64,000 bases of DNA from contig AP025056.1 in assembly GCA_036186865.1 (NCBI GenBank), positions 35,174,536 to 35,238,535 on the forward strand, in the 5' to 3' direction. This DNA comes from Eustoma russellianum. Lineage: Eukaryota > Streptophyta > Magnoliopsida > Gentianales > Gentianaceae. Shown piece after piece: positions 30,659 to 42,540 of this stretch (positions are counted from its first letter, which is position 1; each line of letters begins with the position of its first letter). A model generated the notes under the pieces. It made no database searches, was not told the origin of the DNA, and worked only from the letters and a program-made list of their open reading frames with translations. The position numbers and the translations under genes are program-made.

Positions 30659-33187
30659 GTAGCCAACTTTTCCATTGGAGCCTTGATTGTCATAGCCATG
30701 AAATGGGCGGACTTGGTTAGACGATCAACAACCACCCAAATGGCATCGTAACCGTTTCTCGTTCTAGGCAAGTCAGTCACAAAATCCATAGTAATGTGAT
30801 CCCATTTCCATTCGGGAACCTCGAGAGGCTGTAGCAACCCTGCGGGTTTCTGGTGTTCTGCTTTTACCTTCTGGCACATGTGGCATTTTTCTACAAATTC
30901 TGCAATCTGTCTTTTCATGCCGCGCCACCAGAATCGTTGTTTCAAATCCTGGTACATTTTATTGGCTCAAGGGTGGATGGATAATCGCGAGTTATGTGCC
31001 TCCTTAAGAACTTCGTTCAAAATGTTTTCGTTATTGGGTACACACAATCTTTCTTGAAACCACAGACTGTTGTCGTCTCGGACCTTAAATTCTCCGGTGG
31101 GTCTTGTTTGTACTTAGTCTTTTATCTTCCTTAGGGTTTCATCCTTTTCTTGCTCCTCTTTAATTTTGTCTATTAGGGAAGGAACTATCACCAATTTGGC
31201 AAGCATGCCTTCAATCGAATCAACCTCTTCTAGATCGAATTCTTCCATGTCACGCTGCAAAGGTGGTTGGCAAGGATGACTTGTTTTTCTACTTAATGCA
31301 TCTGCTACCTTGTTGGTTTTTCCCGGGTGATATTGAATTGATAGGTCATAGTCCTTTATTAACTCCAGCCATCTTCGTTGTCGCATGTTCAGCTCTTTTT
31401 GGGTGAATAGGTATTTGAGACTTTTGTGGTCCGTAAAAATTTCGCACTTTTCGCCGTACAAATAGTGCCTCCATATTTTTAATGCGAAGACCATAGCTGC
31501 CAACTCAAGGTCGTGTACAGGATAGTTTTGTTCGAATGGTTTCAACTGTCAGGATGCGTACGCAATTACTCGATCTTTTTGCATTAGTACACATCCTAAT
31601 CCGTTCTTAGAGGCATCACTATACACAACAAAGTTTTCTTCAGAAATGGGATGTGCTAGGACTGGGGCAGAGGTCAGTTTCTTCTTCAATTCAGTAAAGC
31701 TATTCTCGCAGTCTGAGGTCCACTCGAACTTGGTTTTCTTCTGGGTTAAGCGGGTCATAGGCATAGCAATCCGAGAGAATCCTTTTACGAATTTTCGATA
31801 GTAACCCGCAAGACAGAGAAAACTTCGTACCTCCATAACATTTGTCGGTCTAGGCCACTCCGTGATTGCTTCAATTTTCTTGGGATCTACTGATATCCCT
31901 TCTTCGGATATCACATGCCCTAGGAAGGCTACGCTTCGTAACCAGAATTCACACTTATTGAACTTCGCGTACAGTTGCTCCCTTCGTAGAATGTCCAGAG
32001 AAATCCTTAGATGGGCTGCATGGGTTTCTTCATCTGGTGAGTATATCAAGATGTCATCTATGAAGACTACGATGAATTTGTCTAATTGTTCTTGAAAAAC
32101 TCGGTTCATTAGATCCATGAATGCGGCAGGCGCATTGGTCAGTCCGAACGGCATCACTAGGAACTTGTAATGTCTGTAACGGGTTCTGAATGCAGTTTTG
32201 TGGACGTGTTCAGCCTTGATCTTCAACTGGAAGTATCCTGAGCGAAGATCAATCTTACTGAAAATTCTTGCCCCCTGCATCATGATACCTTTAGGTAGGG
32301 TTCATAAGAAACTTATTACTAAAATAAAATGTTTTGTTCACTTACCCGAAGCTGATCGAACAAGTCGTCGATCCTTGGCAAGGGGTACTTATTCTTTATG
32401 GTAATTTTATTGAGCTCTCTATAGTCAATACATAATCGCATACTTCCGTCCTTCTTTTTGACGAACAGTACCGGAGCTTCCCAAGGTGAAACACTTGGGC
32501 GTATCAGCTTCTTTTCCAATAACTCACGTAGCTGCTCCTTCAGCTCTTTCAGTTCTGCGGGGGCCATTCTGTAGGGAGCCTTCGATATTGGCTCAGCTCC
32601 TGGAATCAAGTTGATCTCAAAAGCTATTTCCCGCTCCGGGGGAAGGCCTGGCAATTCTTCTGGAAAAACTTCCAGATATTCTCGGACTACTGGAACTTGG
32701 GTTACGTCTGTGGGTGCTTGATCAGTGGTTATGGCATAGACGAGATATCCTTGATGTCCTTTCTTTAAAGCTTTACTGGCACAAATTGCATTTACATAAA
32801 TGTTCTTAGGATTCTTTCGTAACTTTGATCCCCCTTGAAAGGTTACGGCTTTATGTGTGGGGTCTTTAAAGGTAACTTGTTTTTCACTACAATCAATGTT
32901 GGCATAGTTCTTGGAGAGCCAGTCCATCCCAAGAATTACATCGAAGTCCGTCATGGGGATGGAAATTAAATCGGCGTCAAACCGATGGTTATTAAACTCA
33001 AGCTCACAATTTTTGAATACATGGTGAGCTACGAGCACCTGCTCCCCAGCTGCTTGGATTCTATAAGGTGCATCACTATGGGTTGGGCCTTTCTCAATAT
33101 TCTTTGCGAATTTATTGGATACGAAAGAGTGGCTGGCGCCACTGTCAAATAGTACGTTGGCAGGTATTGAGCATACTAGTATAACTC
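30659..33187 (-). pseudogene. Gypsy copy A pol: protease, RT, RNase H, partial integrase, broken
   Basis: Reading starts at the proposed splice acceptor (33187). The protease motif is DSGASHSF (about 33125-33150). RT has LIRPSVSPWEAPVLFVKKKD, LCIDYRELNKITIKNKYPLP and, after the 71-nt insertion at 32345-32275, ARIFSKIDLRSGYFQLKIK and FIDDILIYS (about 32044-32071). RNase H has VVYSDASKNGLGCVLMQKD. Nonsense codons occur at 31549-31551 (TGA where copy C has CGA), about 31114 (TAA where B has CGG) and about 30969 (TGA where B has GGA). The integrase zinc site ends with CHMCQKVK, and the core begins MDFVTDLP before the LTR insertion. Roles: particle maturation, cDNA synthesis and integration. The stops are mostly C-to-T or G-to-A changes. 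Confidence 0.85.
32275..32345 (-). other. 71-nt intron-like insertion in RT of gypsy copy A
   Basis: On the minus strand the RT frame reads to CGG, then GTAAGTGAAC..., then ...CATGATGCAG, then GGGGCAAG. The 71-nt insert is AT-rich, starts with a consensus 5' splice site and ends with CAG. It breaks the frame (71 is not a multiple of 3 and a stop follows within a few codons). Its exact removal joins DQLR to GARIFSKIDLRSGY in frame. Copy C has no insert at this place. It could be a spliced intron or a fortuitous insertion. Confidence 0.55.
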
Positions 33188-33267
33188 CTGGATCATATAA
33201 TTCTTACTAAGCAACCATAAGATAACCATGTTGTTAAAAGAAAATTAGTACGGTTTCCTGAAAATAC
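33188..33267 (-). other. 80-nt intron-like segment between gag and protease, gypsy copy A
   Basis: The donor is ACAG|GTATTTTC and the acceptor GATCCAG|GAG on the minus strand. The gag stop (33245) lies inside. Removal joins NVVTG to VILVCSIPANVLFDSGASH in frame, a sequence expected of a continuous gag-protease junction in this clade. TACTAAT near the donor resembles a branch point. Copy C has an equivalent 78-nt segment at 57810-57887 with matching ends. Confidence 0.6.
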
Positions 33268-34498
33268 CTGTTACCACATTGTCGGCTTCCTCAGCGGCTG
33301 CGTCAGTCATAGCATGGACTCGTGCGTTGGTACGCTGGCGCTGGGGTTTTGGTGGCTGTTGTTGTTGCTGAGTCCCCTTCTCCGGACACTCTCTGGCCAT
33401 ATGTCCTGGTTTCCCGCATCCAAAACAGGTGTTTCCTTTGTTCGGACAGTCCTTAAAGATGTGCCCAGTCTGGCCGCATCCGAAACATTTCCCAGCCTGG
33501 ATATAACATTCTCCTACATGGCGCTTAACACAATGAGAACAGTTTGGAATGGCAGATTGTTGTCCTTGATTCTGTGATTGATTTTTCTGGGAACGGCGTT
33601 GAAATTGGTTCTTCCCTTGACGCCCTGGCCCCTTGGTGTTTTTCTTGGCGGTCTTACGGGGCCCTCCGCTTCCAGACATCTCCCTTCCTCTCTTTTGGCT
33701 AAACTCGTCCCGACGGACGATATCTCTTTCAATTCTGTAACAGGCATCTAGAAGGGCACCAAAGTTTGCTGGGTTGGCATTAACCAGCCATGTTCGGATT
33801 CTAGGGTTCAGTCTTCTTTCGAATTTCAACATCTTGGTTTCTTCATCGTTCATAGTCGATGGTTGGAATCTTCCCAAAGCTATAAATTTGTTGGCGTAGT
33901 TTGCAACCGTCATTCCGGACTCCTGTATCAGCGACTCAAACTCATGTCATTTCTGTAGCTTAACTGAAGGTGGCATGTAGAACTTGTTAAATTCCTGGAG
34001 GAATCTCTCCCAGGGAATTGGTCTTGGTAAAGCTTGTAGATTGGCCTTCCACCATTGGTTGGCCTCCCCCAATAGAAACGGCCTGACGGCTTGAGTCTTT
34101 ACTTCTTCTGGGGCTCTGATTAGTCCGAAGCAATTTTCTACCTCATCGAGCCACTTCTCAGCGACATCAGGGTCTGACTTTCCTTCAAATGGCGGAACAT
34201 TGGCTCTTTTCAACTTTTCAAAGTAATACTGAGCATCTCTGACCGGCTCGTGAGGTTGAGGGTTATTCTGCTGTAGCATTACTTGTCCAATTTGGGTAAC
34301 TGTTTGGCAGAAGTTCTGAAAAGCGTTGATGTCTGGCATCATGGGCGGAAAAGGTCCTTGCGGTGGAGGGATGTTCTGAACTGGCGGCGGATTTTGGCCT
34401 TGAGGCGGTGGGGGTGGAGGGGCCTGAGCGGGTGGAGGTGGGATATGCTCTTGCACCTCAGGCCTAGCTCTGGCTGGTCTCCCTCTGGGTCGCACCAT
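33245..34498 (-). pseudogene. Gypsy copy A gag, one internal stop
   Basis: The Met at 34498 (MVRPRGRPARARPEVQEHIP) is chosen because copy C starts at the same place. Proline-rich runs (residues about 20-45) precede the retrotransposon gag domain (MPDINAFQNFCQTVTQIGQV, DAEKWLDEVENCF-like, FLLGEANQWWKANLQALPRP). A TGA at 33944-33946 replaces the Arg codon of copy C (KLQK|HEFES). The frame then continues through GMTVANYANKFIALGRFQPS to zinc knuckles: CSHCVKRHVGEC (irregular spacing), CFGCGQTGHIFKDC and CFGCGKPGHMAREC. The frame stops at 33245, inside the intron-like segment. Role: capsid/nucleocapsid of the virus-like particle. Confidence 0.85.
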
Positions 34499-34779
34499 CT
34501 GCAGCACGAAGTGTCGACTTTATTCAATATAGGAATGTAACAACTAGTAACAGAATTTGACTTGGCATATCGGAAGAACATATGCGTACATACATTATTA
34601 TCCAAATTTACAATAGGTCATTAGTTGGGCATATCACTGGGCCATGCCCTAATTTGTTGGTCGAAGTCGTTCTGTTCTAAGGTCAACTCTCATCTAAGAT
34701 CAATTCTTAGGTCTAAGATCAAACTTAGTCGACTATAATCATAACTTAGTTCTATATTCTGCCCGGATCTGGAGCCTTT

Positions 34780-34791
34780 GCTCTGATACGA
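34780..34791 (-). other. Primer-binding site, copy A (initiator tRNA-Met)
   Basis: On the minus strand it reads TCGTATCAGAGC, one base from the usual TGGTATCAGAGC, two bases after the LTR end. It primes minus-strand DNA synthesis. Confidence 0.8.
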
Positions 34792-34793
34792 CC

Positions 34794-37700
34794 TGTGGCG
34801 CCCCGCACCCCGGCCCCGCCAAAGTCGGTGCACCCACCGTACTTCACTAAGGAGAGTACTAGGCGTCATCCATACGCGTCGTGATCCATGATAGCAATAC
34901 ATGGATTTTCGTGCTTACGCGCAACAAATAAGCGAAACCGTGGCAGAATTTAAAACTTCAAATTTTAAAACATCATCACAACCACTTAAAGTTTACAATC
35001 CACATCATTGTAGCAGAAAGCGACAAAAGTAAATTTTTTTCCCATCTCAAGTACATATTTCAATCTTCCCTTAAAGCTGGTACGTTCGATCTCCTAAAGC
35101 TGGCCATCCTTCACTGCACTCACGGGTAGGGAACCCTAGGTTCGTCCTCGATCCATTCTACCTTGTCCTCTGCCACCTTTGGGAGGAAAAATAGGGTGAG
35201 TGACAATGTCACCAGCAAGTATACTATAATAATCATGAGTTAAATGGAAAGTGCGAACAAGAACCGAATCCCAAAAATTTATGGTTTAGAAGCATACCTG
35301 TCCTCCGTCCAAAAATTCGGTATGGATCGTCACTTAGGATAGCAAGATCATAACTTAATTAAGTTCATCACTCAAAGTAAATATAACATTGAAAGATCAT
35401 AACTCGTATTGAGGAATAACACGATCAGAATCATCACTTAGGGTCTACGAAAGCATCACAACTTAAATCTCATATGTCGCTTCATGAATGTATGCATGCA
35501 TATGTACATGTGATGCATTGATTATGACAATGGAGAAATGAACTTTCATGCTTTTCATAAAGAAAATCATCATCGTCGTAAAACAACATAGTGTTCAGAT
35601 CTATCTTCCCGGATCTGAGCCGGTGACGTCTCCCCTTCGAATCTATTATTCCCGGATTCGGAATGGTAACGTCATCTTTCTCATATTCAGATCTATCTTC
35701 CCGGATCTGAGACGGTAACATCTCCCCTTCGAATCTATTATTCCCGGATTCAGAACGGTAACGTCATCTTTCTCATGTTCAGATAAATCTTCCCGGATCT
35801 GAGGTGGTAACGTCTCCCTTTCGAATCTATTATTCCCGGATTCAGAACGGTAACGTCATCATACTGGACAAGTTCATACTCACACACGGTACCGGTGGGG
35901 AATCATTCTTTACAAAACAAAATCATCTTTTGAAACGCTTTTCATCTTTCTTTCTCATAAATAGACATGCTGTAAATCATGTACGTGACGATGATGCAAT
36001 GCATGGCATGTAATATGCAAATCACGGCATAATGCATGACGTAAACGAATAGACACGTTTTGTTGCCGAGCTGGAAATTTCCAGCTTAGTAGTGTCTACT
36101 TCTCCTTAGGGTTTTCCTACTAAAATGCACATGTTAGACCCACTTGATCACATGTTCTTCTCCGTAATTGTCGTAAGTGAATGCCCTGCATGCATTGTGG
36201 AATTATGATATCGATAAGGGACTCGTTTGCTCTTTTTCATAAAACGATGTAACCTGAATTCTGAAATGACCACATTTTACTATAAAATTTATTGTGACCA
36301 ATCCTTTAATCTTTTTCTGGAAATTCTAACTCTCCAACTTAATAAACTCATTGGGATAGCATCCTGTCGAAATTTAGCCCAATCACAATTTCCTAAGGCC
36401 CTGTTTTGGATCATGCAACTTGTTACACAATTTCTGTCCATCCAGCACATTTCAGTCTGACCCGTTTTACAAGAAAATTTATTAAAAATAAACCACAACT
36501 TACTTTGACAAAATTCTAATTGCCACCTTTTCTTTATTCATGAGGTTAGTGTCATACCGAAAATTAGTGGATTTGCACACCTCTAAGGCCCATTTTTAGA
36601 CTCCCAAACACGTTACTTAAATTCTGTCTAGTGCAACTTTTTCCAGCAGGACCAGTCTTAGTAGAAAATTCATTAAACATAAACCGTGTCTCTTTTTAAT
36701 GTGATTCCAACTCTCACATCTAATAAACACATAAGAATAATAGCATACCAAAAATCGGTGGAATTGAAGGTTCCTAAGGTCCCTTTTCTGGCTTCGCAAA
36801 ACAGTCTAAATTTCGGTCCAGCTCAAGAATTTTCCAGTGATCATACTTTCTTCCTAAATGTCCTTAGCTCACATTTTTGTTACCAACACTTAGCAACAAT
36901 TTGGGGATGAACACACGCACCCTTCACCAACAGCCTCATTATTTGGTGCATGCAAGAAAATGATATAACCAAGAGTATATTAAGCCTCACACACAACAAG
37001 ATCAAAGCTTGTCCCCACCTCCTTGCTATTTTGACATTTTTCATGTAAAATCACCCATCCTCCCTTAACCCTTCCACCGTGAGCCTTTCCTCATGAAAAA
37101 AAGGATCTTTAACACCTCCAAGCCTAGATTAGCACATAAATATGCATATAACCCTCAAAGAATACATCTTTGGAGCAAGGTTCCACTCCTACACATTTGA
37201 ATGTCCTAGGCTGAAAGTTTTGGGCTTACAACTTACCATTTTGCAACCAAGATTAGATCTTAGGTATATCTAGCCATTCATGCATACACTTTCACATCTA
37301 AACCATAAAGAGTATAGTGTACTTGCCTTTGAAGCTTACTCTTCTTGGAAAGGTGAAAAAGTTGAAGTCTTTCTCTCCTCTACACAAGCATTCCCACGGT
37401 AGGGTGAGGAGAATGAAAGGAACATAGTTAGTCTATATTTTTATCTCAACATCCCTTTAAAAGAAAGCTAAATGGCTTACCAAAAGGAGTTTGAGTAGTT
37501 TCCAAGCTTCTCTAAGCTAGAGCTCTTGAATGCTTGAGATCCTTGTGCCTAGAGACCACTAAGGGTCACGGTTTGAGCAAAGAGAGGTACACCATGAGTT
37601 TCATCTTCATGAAAGTATAAATGTCTTCTTAAGAGGCTAAGAACACTTACCTAATGTCACTTAGCTTTGGAGGAATCCAATCCTTCTTGGTGCTTCTCTT

Positions 37701-38375
37701 GGCCGTGGGGTTGGAAGAGAAAGGAAGAGAAGGAACTCGCTTGAATTTCTTTGGGAGGGTTAGAAAAACTTAGAAAGTTCTCAAGTATTTCTTGGAGGGA
37801 ATTCTTGTTACTTTGGCTAGGCTTAGCCGTTGGGGTGTAAGGGTGGTGAGGGTTTTGTCTTAGCTACTCAATTAGGTCTCTTAACCTTGGTTACCTTTGG
37901 TTAACCAAGGTTACTTTACTACTATGGTTACTTTAGGCTAACCATAGTTTCTTTTGACTAACCCTAGTTCCTTTTTGGTTTAGTTAGGTTATCTCTCATT
38001 AACATAGCCACCCTTCACTTAATTAGCCTCCCTCCCCCTTTCCCTCTTAATGCAGCCGGCGGTTGGGGTCTTTAATGACCCCAACTAAGCCTTTGTAATC
38101 TCTTTAGCCACCTTTTGTTTTTCCTAAAAAAAATAATACACATTTATGCTATTGGTTTATATTTAAGTAGGGATTTTAGAAATAGCCCTTCTTGCCTATG
38201 GGCCGAAAATCACAAAGCCATGGAGGAATTGGATCCTTTCTTGTAATACACATAGTACTCTTCATGATATACTTATAATGATCATTGACTTAATCAATTC
38301 CAAACGCAAGCGTACATTGTCACATGTTCACTAACTCAACCTTAGGTACAAGAAGGATTCTCTAATTGGGTTACA
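34794..38375 (-). repeat. 5' LTR of gypsy copy A, 3.58 kb
   Basis: Its left end TGTGGCGCCCCGCACC is next to the primer-binding site, and its right end ...TTGGGTTACA is the reverse of TGTAACCCAA. Same family as the LTR at 52616-56305. It holds a conserved stem-loop (35195-35220), a three-unit tandem repeat (35594-35869), GGTTA-type motifs (37880-37985) and a U3 hairpin (38061-38086). No gene in it; ORFs here look like chance. Confidence 0.85.
35594..35869. repeat. Tandem repeat, 92-bp unit, 3 copies
   Basis: Units begin at about 35594, 35686 and 35778. Each consists of two related halves: CCCGGATCTGAG followed by GGTAACGTCTCC, and CCCGGATTCAGAACGGTAAC followed by GTCATC. Confidence 0.88.
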
Positions 38376-38775
38376 ACACTCACCCTCTATTTTTCCTTCC
38401 AGAGGTTGCAAGGAACAAAGTAGAATGGATTGAGGATGAACCTAGGGTTCCTTACCCATGAGACGCGCGAAAGATGGATGGCTTAGGGAACATGACGTGC
38501 TGGTTGTGATTCATGACTTTGATGTAATTGTGATGGGAAGCAGTTACTTTTGAGAATCTCCGTACTTATGATTTGGATTGTAAAACTAAGAACGATTTCA
38601 TAGACGTTTTAATTTGATGATTTTATTCTGCCATGGTTTTGCTTACTTATTGACATGTAAGCACTAAAGTCCATGTATTTCATCATGGACTACAACATGA
38701 TTTGGATCGACGCCTGGTACTCTCCTTAGTGAAGTACGGTGGGCGCACCGTATTCGGCTGGGCCGGGGTGTGGGG
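38376..38775 (+). repeat. 3' end of a plus-strand gypsy LTR
   Basis: Matches the last 400 bp of the LTR at 52616-56305: CACTCACCC, then the block AAAGTAGAATGGATTGAGGA (38416-38435), ending GGGGCGCTACA at 38775. Its left part was separated by the insertion of copy A at 38375 and is not in the window. It had itself inserted in the SIRE-like LTR (ATTGG follows, and the intact LTR has ATTGA at 44056). Confidence 0.8.
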
Positions 38776-40317
38776 CGCTACAATTGGTGATCAATTTTTA
38801 TTCCAAAATTGATGAAAATATTGTGTACTAAATGGTGATTGAATTCTTCTTTAATTTCAAGGATTAAATCAAAGTACTTGGCAATATTTTGAATGAAATG
38901 TAAATGTTACACATGCTGAAATTTCAGCATGTGCAAAAGGTGGTATGGCCGATTTTTTCATGGCAAGGTGAAGAAAGTTGTCTTGCTAATGTTGTGGGAT
39001 GATCTTGTGACTTATGGTAATAAGTTTATGGCTAATTGGCACATGCTTTTTGAGGTTTAAATTCAGATTTATCTAGTCATCAAGTGATGACAACATCCAT
39101 CCAATCAATGAGTCCAAGTAAACAAGAGCTTAATGATCATCCAATGAGGAGGTGACAAGTAAGCAAGACAATGTCACAATGATGCAATACACTCTTCCAA
39201 GGACTTAGAAGATAATTTTCAAGAGGAAGAGAAAGGCAAAGGGGGCGGCCAATCTTGGATAAAAAGGAAAGAAGAGAGAAAACAAAAGACAAGAACAAGA
39301 GTTGCAAATTCAAGATCAAAAACGTTTTATACCTTCTTGCTTCTACCTTTCTTTCTTTCTTCTTTCTAAAAGCCTATTGTATTCATATTCATACATCTTG
39401 AATAGGCTTCTTACATACCACCCTATACTCTTTATCATTGTAAAAGATTGATCAAGGTGTGATCAATCTTGCACTCGCAAGGTGGTGGTGTTCGTGATCA
39501 TTGTTTTCATATACAAGGTTTGTAAAGGGTTGGAGTTGGTGTGAAACTCCATCAACCCTGTGGTAAGGTGTTATTTTGTGTTGTGTTATTAGTGCTAACC
39601 GAGGAAGGTGTCCTCGAAGACTGGAGCAGGTTGTTTATAACCGAACCAGTATAAAACTCCTGGTGTTATTTACTTTCAGCACTGTTTATCGTTTTTAATC
39701 ACGTTGGTAAAAATAGTAAACGAATTTCAAAAATCACGAAACTTTCCAGAATCATAGCCACACGTTTTAAGGTTCTTTTGGTGCAGGTTTCAACCCTTTT
39801 AGACAAGTATAAGTCATTCAAATGTCCAAAGTTCTGAGACTAGTGCAGTCTGATTTTCAGGCTTGCAAAGGTTGAGATTTTGATTGTATTTGACTAACCT
39901 CCAAAAAGCATTTTTCAAAAATGTTTAAACCCATTTAAATAAAACTAATAAGGGGTTATTATTTAAATTTTCAGAGCATTTGGAGTTACATACAAATAGG
40001 AATTAATTTTTCAAATCAGACTACCGTTTCGGCAAATTTGCGCAATCTGATTATCAATGATTTTTCAAGGGGTTAGAGGTTGAATTTTAATCTGAAATAT
40101 TTAGGAGATACTCAGAACATCTGATGCTAAGTTCTCTCCAAATTTCAGAATTTTTGAAGACCTGCAACCTAGTTTTCAAAACGTTTTAATACTGATCCTG
40201 AAAACAGAAACAGATTTCAGAAGTTGAGTTCTTGGTTTAAAACTATTATAAAACCCACATTTTCCGCACCAACTATTCAACCCTCCCCCCTTCTAGTGGT
40301 GCCTTGCAGATCCTACA
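38776..40317 (+). repeat. 5' LTR of the SIRE-like element, right half only
   Basis: Near-identical to 44056-45611 over about 1.5 kb, with a few small indels such as a block of about 17 bp in the 3' copy near 44956. It ends GCAGATCCTACA two bases before the primer-binding site. The left half was displaced by the gypsy LTR. Confidence 0.9.
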
Positions 40318-40319
40318 AG

Positions 40320-40331
40320 TGGTATCAGAGC
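40320..40331 (+). other. Primer-binding site of the SIRE-like element
   Basis: TGGTATCAGAGC, complementary to the 3' end of initiator tRNA-Met, two bases after the LTR. Confidence 0.9.
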
Positions 40332-40373
40332 GTAGGAACACTCACAACAAAAAGATCCAACGATCGAAGTGAG

Positions 40374-42271
40374 ATGGCATCCACTAGCTATAACATCGTG
40401 CAAGAAGGAATGTCAACCATAAGGCCTCTTCTTTTCGATGGTGAGTCCTTTATTCAATGGAAATTAAGAATGAAACTTTTTCTTATGGCTATTGATATTG
40501 ATTTATGGTCCATCATAGAAGACAGTCCATTTGTTCCTTCTAAGTTGTCAATTGTTGATGGTGTCACACTAGAAGTTATAAAAACGAAACAAGAATACAC
40601 CAGTGATGACAAAAAGAAGTTGAGTATGAATGCTAAAGCAATGCAACTACTCTTAAACGGTCTAAGTAAAAGTGAGTCTAGTTATGTTTCAAATTGTTCT
40701 AGTGCTCAAGAAATGTGGAGAATTCTTGAAATGAAACACGAAGGCACTAATCAAGTAAAAGAGTCCAAGATAAACATGCTTATGTCCACACTCGAGTCAT
40801 TAAATTATTGCCAAATGAATCTATCGTTGATATGGATCTTCGCTTGACTAACATTTACAATTCTCTTGAGTCTCTTGGCAAAGCCTTTACTATGCAAGAA
40901 AAGGTACAAAAGGTCTTGTGAAGCCTCCCATCCGAGTGGGACCCTAAAGTAACGGTCATAGAAGAAAGCAAAGAAACTAAATCGATTAAGATGGAAGAAC
41001 TAATTGGATCACTAAAGGTATATGAAAACAAACTCACTTTAAGACATTCTGAGTCTATGTCCAAAAATAATAAGGCTATAGCATTTAAATCAAATGAATA
41101 CGTCGTAGATGATAGTGACATAGATTCTGATGATGAGGATTTAATCACGATGGCTAAAAGATTAAGAAAAATCTTGAGAAAATTGATTAAACATAAGTCT
41201 ACCTCATCTAAGGATCGTAAAAATAAAAATAAGGAAATAAAGTGTTATGAATGTGGACAACCTGGACACTTGTCATATGATTGTCCAAAAAAGGACAAAC
41301 AAATGAATAAATACCTTGACAAGGATCGAACAAAAACTAGACTCGTCTCAGAACCTAAACAAAGGAGAAGAGCCTTCAAAGCCTCCACTTGGAGTGACAC
41401 ATCCGACTCTGAGACTGATGATACAAAAGAACAAAAGGCACAAGTATGCTTTACATCTAGGGCATCAAATGAGGTATCTTCCGACTCTGATTCCGATTCT
41501 GAATTTTCATATGATGATTTATTTAGTCAATATTTAGTGTTGCATAAGTTCTCAAAGACTCTTGCAAAAGAAAAGAAGCGATTAATTGAAGACAAAAAAT
41601 TGTTAGAATCTTCTAACAAAAATCTTGTGTCTCAATTAAACGATTCAAAAGAAGAGTCGTCCTGCATTATAAATTCATTAAAGTCTGAAATTTCATCATT
41701 GACATCCGAGAACACTGAATTGAAATCCGAGATTTCAAACATGAAATCAAGGAATACGGATGTAGAGAAAATAGCGAAACAATTTGACACGGGAACAAAC
41801 ATTCTAGATCGCATCATTTCTTCACAAAACCATGATAGTGACAAAACCGGACTAGGATATGTTGAGAAAAGTGAGTCACTAAATAAACAAACAAAATTCA
41901 TTGCATCAAAGAAAATGGATGCATCTAAGACATATATGGCATCTAAGAAGACGCCTAGACCTTCCCCTGTTACATCTCATCGTGCTTCATCTTCATATCA
42001 TACGAGATATAACTTTGCGTCGTACAAATATGAAAAGAGACCATTAATGCATATGCAACACTCATATAGCTCACGCCCCGTGCATGCAAACCGAAATGCG
42101 TATCAAAAACGAAAATCATACTATATGCATGATGGGATTCTTGGCCAAAGGCCAAACGCATCTGCCCCTAACGTATATTATATTGCGTCTTCATCACCTT
42201 TCTCACCTTTTGGAAGACCTAGAAAGGTCACCCAAATTTGGGTACCAAAAGGGACATTCTCAAAGGGTTGA
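40374..42271 (+). pseudogene. SIRE-like gag, frameshifted
   Basis: The ATG at 40374 (MASTSYNIVQEGMSTIRPLL) follows the primer-binding site. The N-terminal copia gag domain (FDGESFIQWKLRMKLFLMAI) is followed by a frameshift near 40806 and an in-frame TGA at 40918 (VQKVL|SLPSEWDPKV). The frame is open again from 40991 to 42271. The zinc knuckle is CYECGQPGHLSYDC (about 41245). Then come a Ser/Asp-rich stretch (SSDSDSDSEFSYDDLFSQYL) and a coiled-coil-like Lys/Glu/Ser region (EKKRLIEDKKLLESSNKNLV), typical of SIRE gag. It ends with QIWVPKGTFSKG and a stop. In autonomous SIRE elements pol would follow the WVPKG block; here nothing does. Role: particle protein. Confidence 0.82.
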
Positions 42272-42540
42272 ATAAATAACCCTTAAGAACGCACTTTTAA
42301 TATTATTTGAAATGCATGATTTTTTTTCTTCATCTTTACATGCGCTTTTGATTGTGTTTCCAAAATAAAAGGGGAGAGAATGCATGATTTAAGGGGGAGA
42401 GAGAAACTGATTGCATAAATCAAGGAGAGCGGATTTGAAATTTGAAATTCAAAATTTGAATTTATGCACGATTGAAAGGGGAGCGATAAGATTTAAATCA
42501 TAAATGTAGGTTATTTTGTAAATCATCAAAAGGAGGAGGT
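42272..42540 (+). other. Untranslated region and polypurine tract of the SIRE-like element
   Basis: Contains several purine-rich runs (AAAGGGGAGAG, AAGGGGGAGAGAG, AAAGGGGAGCG). AAAAGGAGGAGG (42528-42539) lies directly before the 3' LTR and is the likely primer for plus-strand DNA. Confidence 0.65.

Larger units (their letters stand above)
30659..38375 (-). mobile_element. Ty3/gypsy chromovirus-type copy A (Tekay/Del-like), 5' LTR plus gag and most of pol
   Basis: Minus strand. From right to left: 5' LTR (38375-34794), primer-binding site, gag (34498-33245), a gag-protease intron-like segment, protease, RT with a second intron-like insertion, RNase H, and the start of integrase cut at 30659 by a family-2 LTR. 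Copy C shows the rest of the same lineage, including integrase and a chromodomain-like end. It inserted into a plus-strand LTR at 38375/38376. Several nonsense changes show that it is inactive. Confidence 0.87.

Noticed and set aside
33245..33267. Ribosomal frameshift between gag and protease as the explanation for the gag stop
   Set aside because: No clear slippery heptamer and pseudoknot was seen, while GT-AG removal gives a precise in-frame join in two copies; kept as the alternative to exclude experimentally.
41632..41901. Minus-strand ORFs opposite SIRE-like gag
   Set aside because: Shadows of the gag frame.
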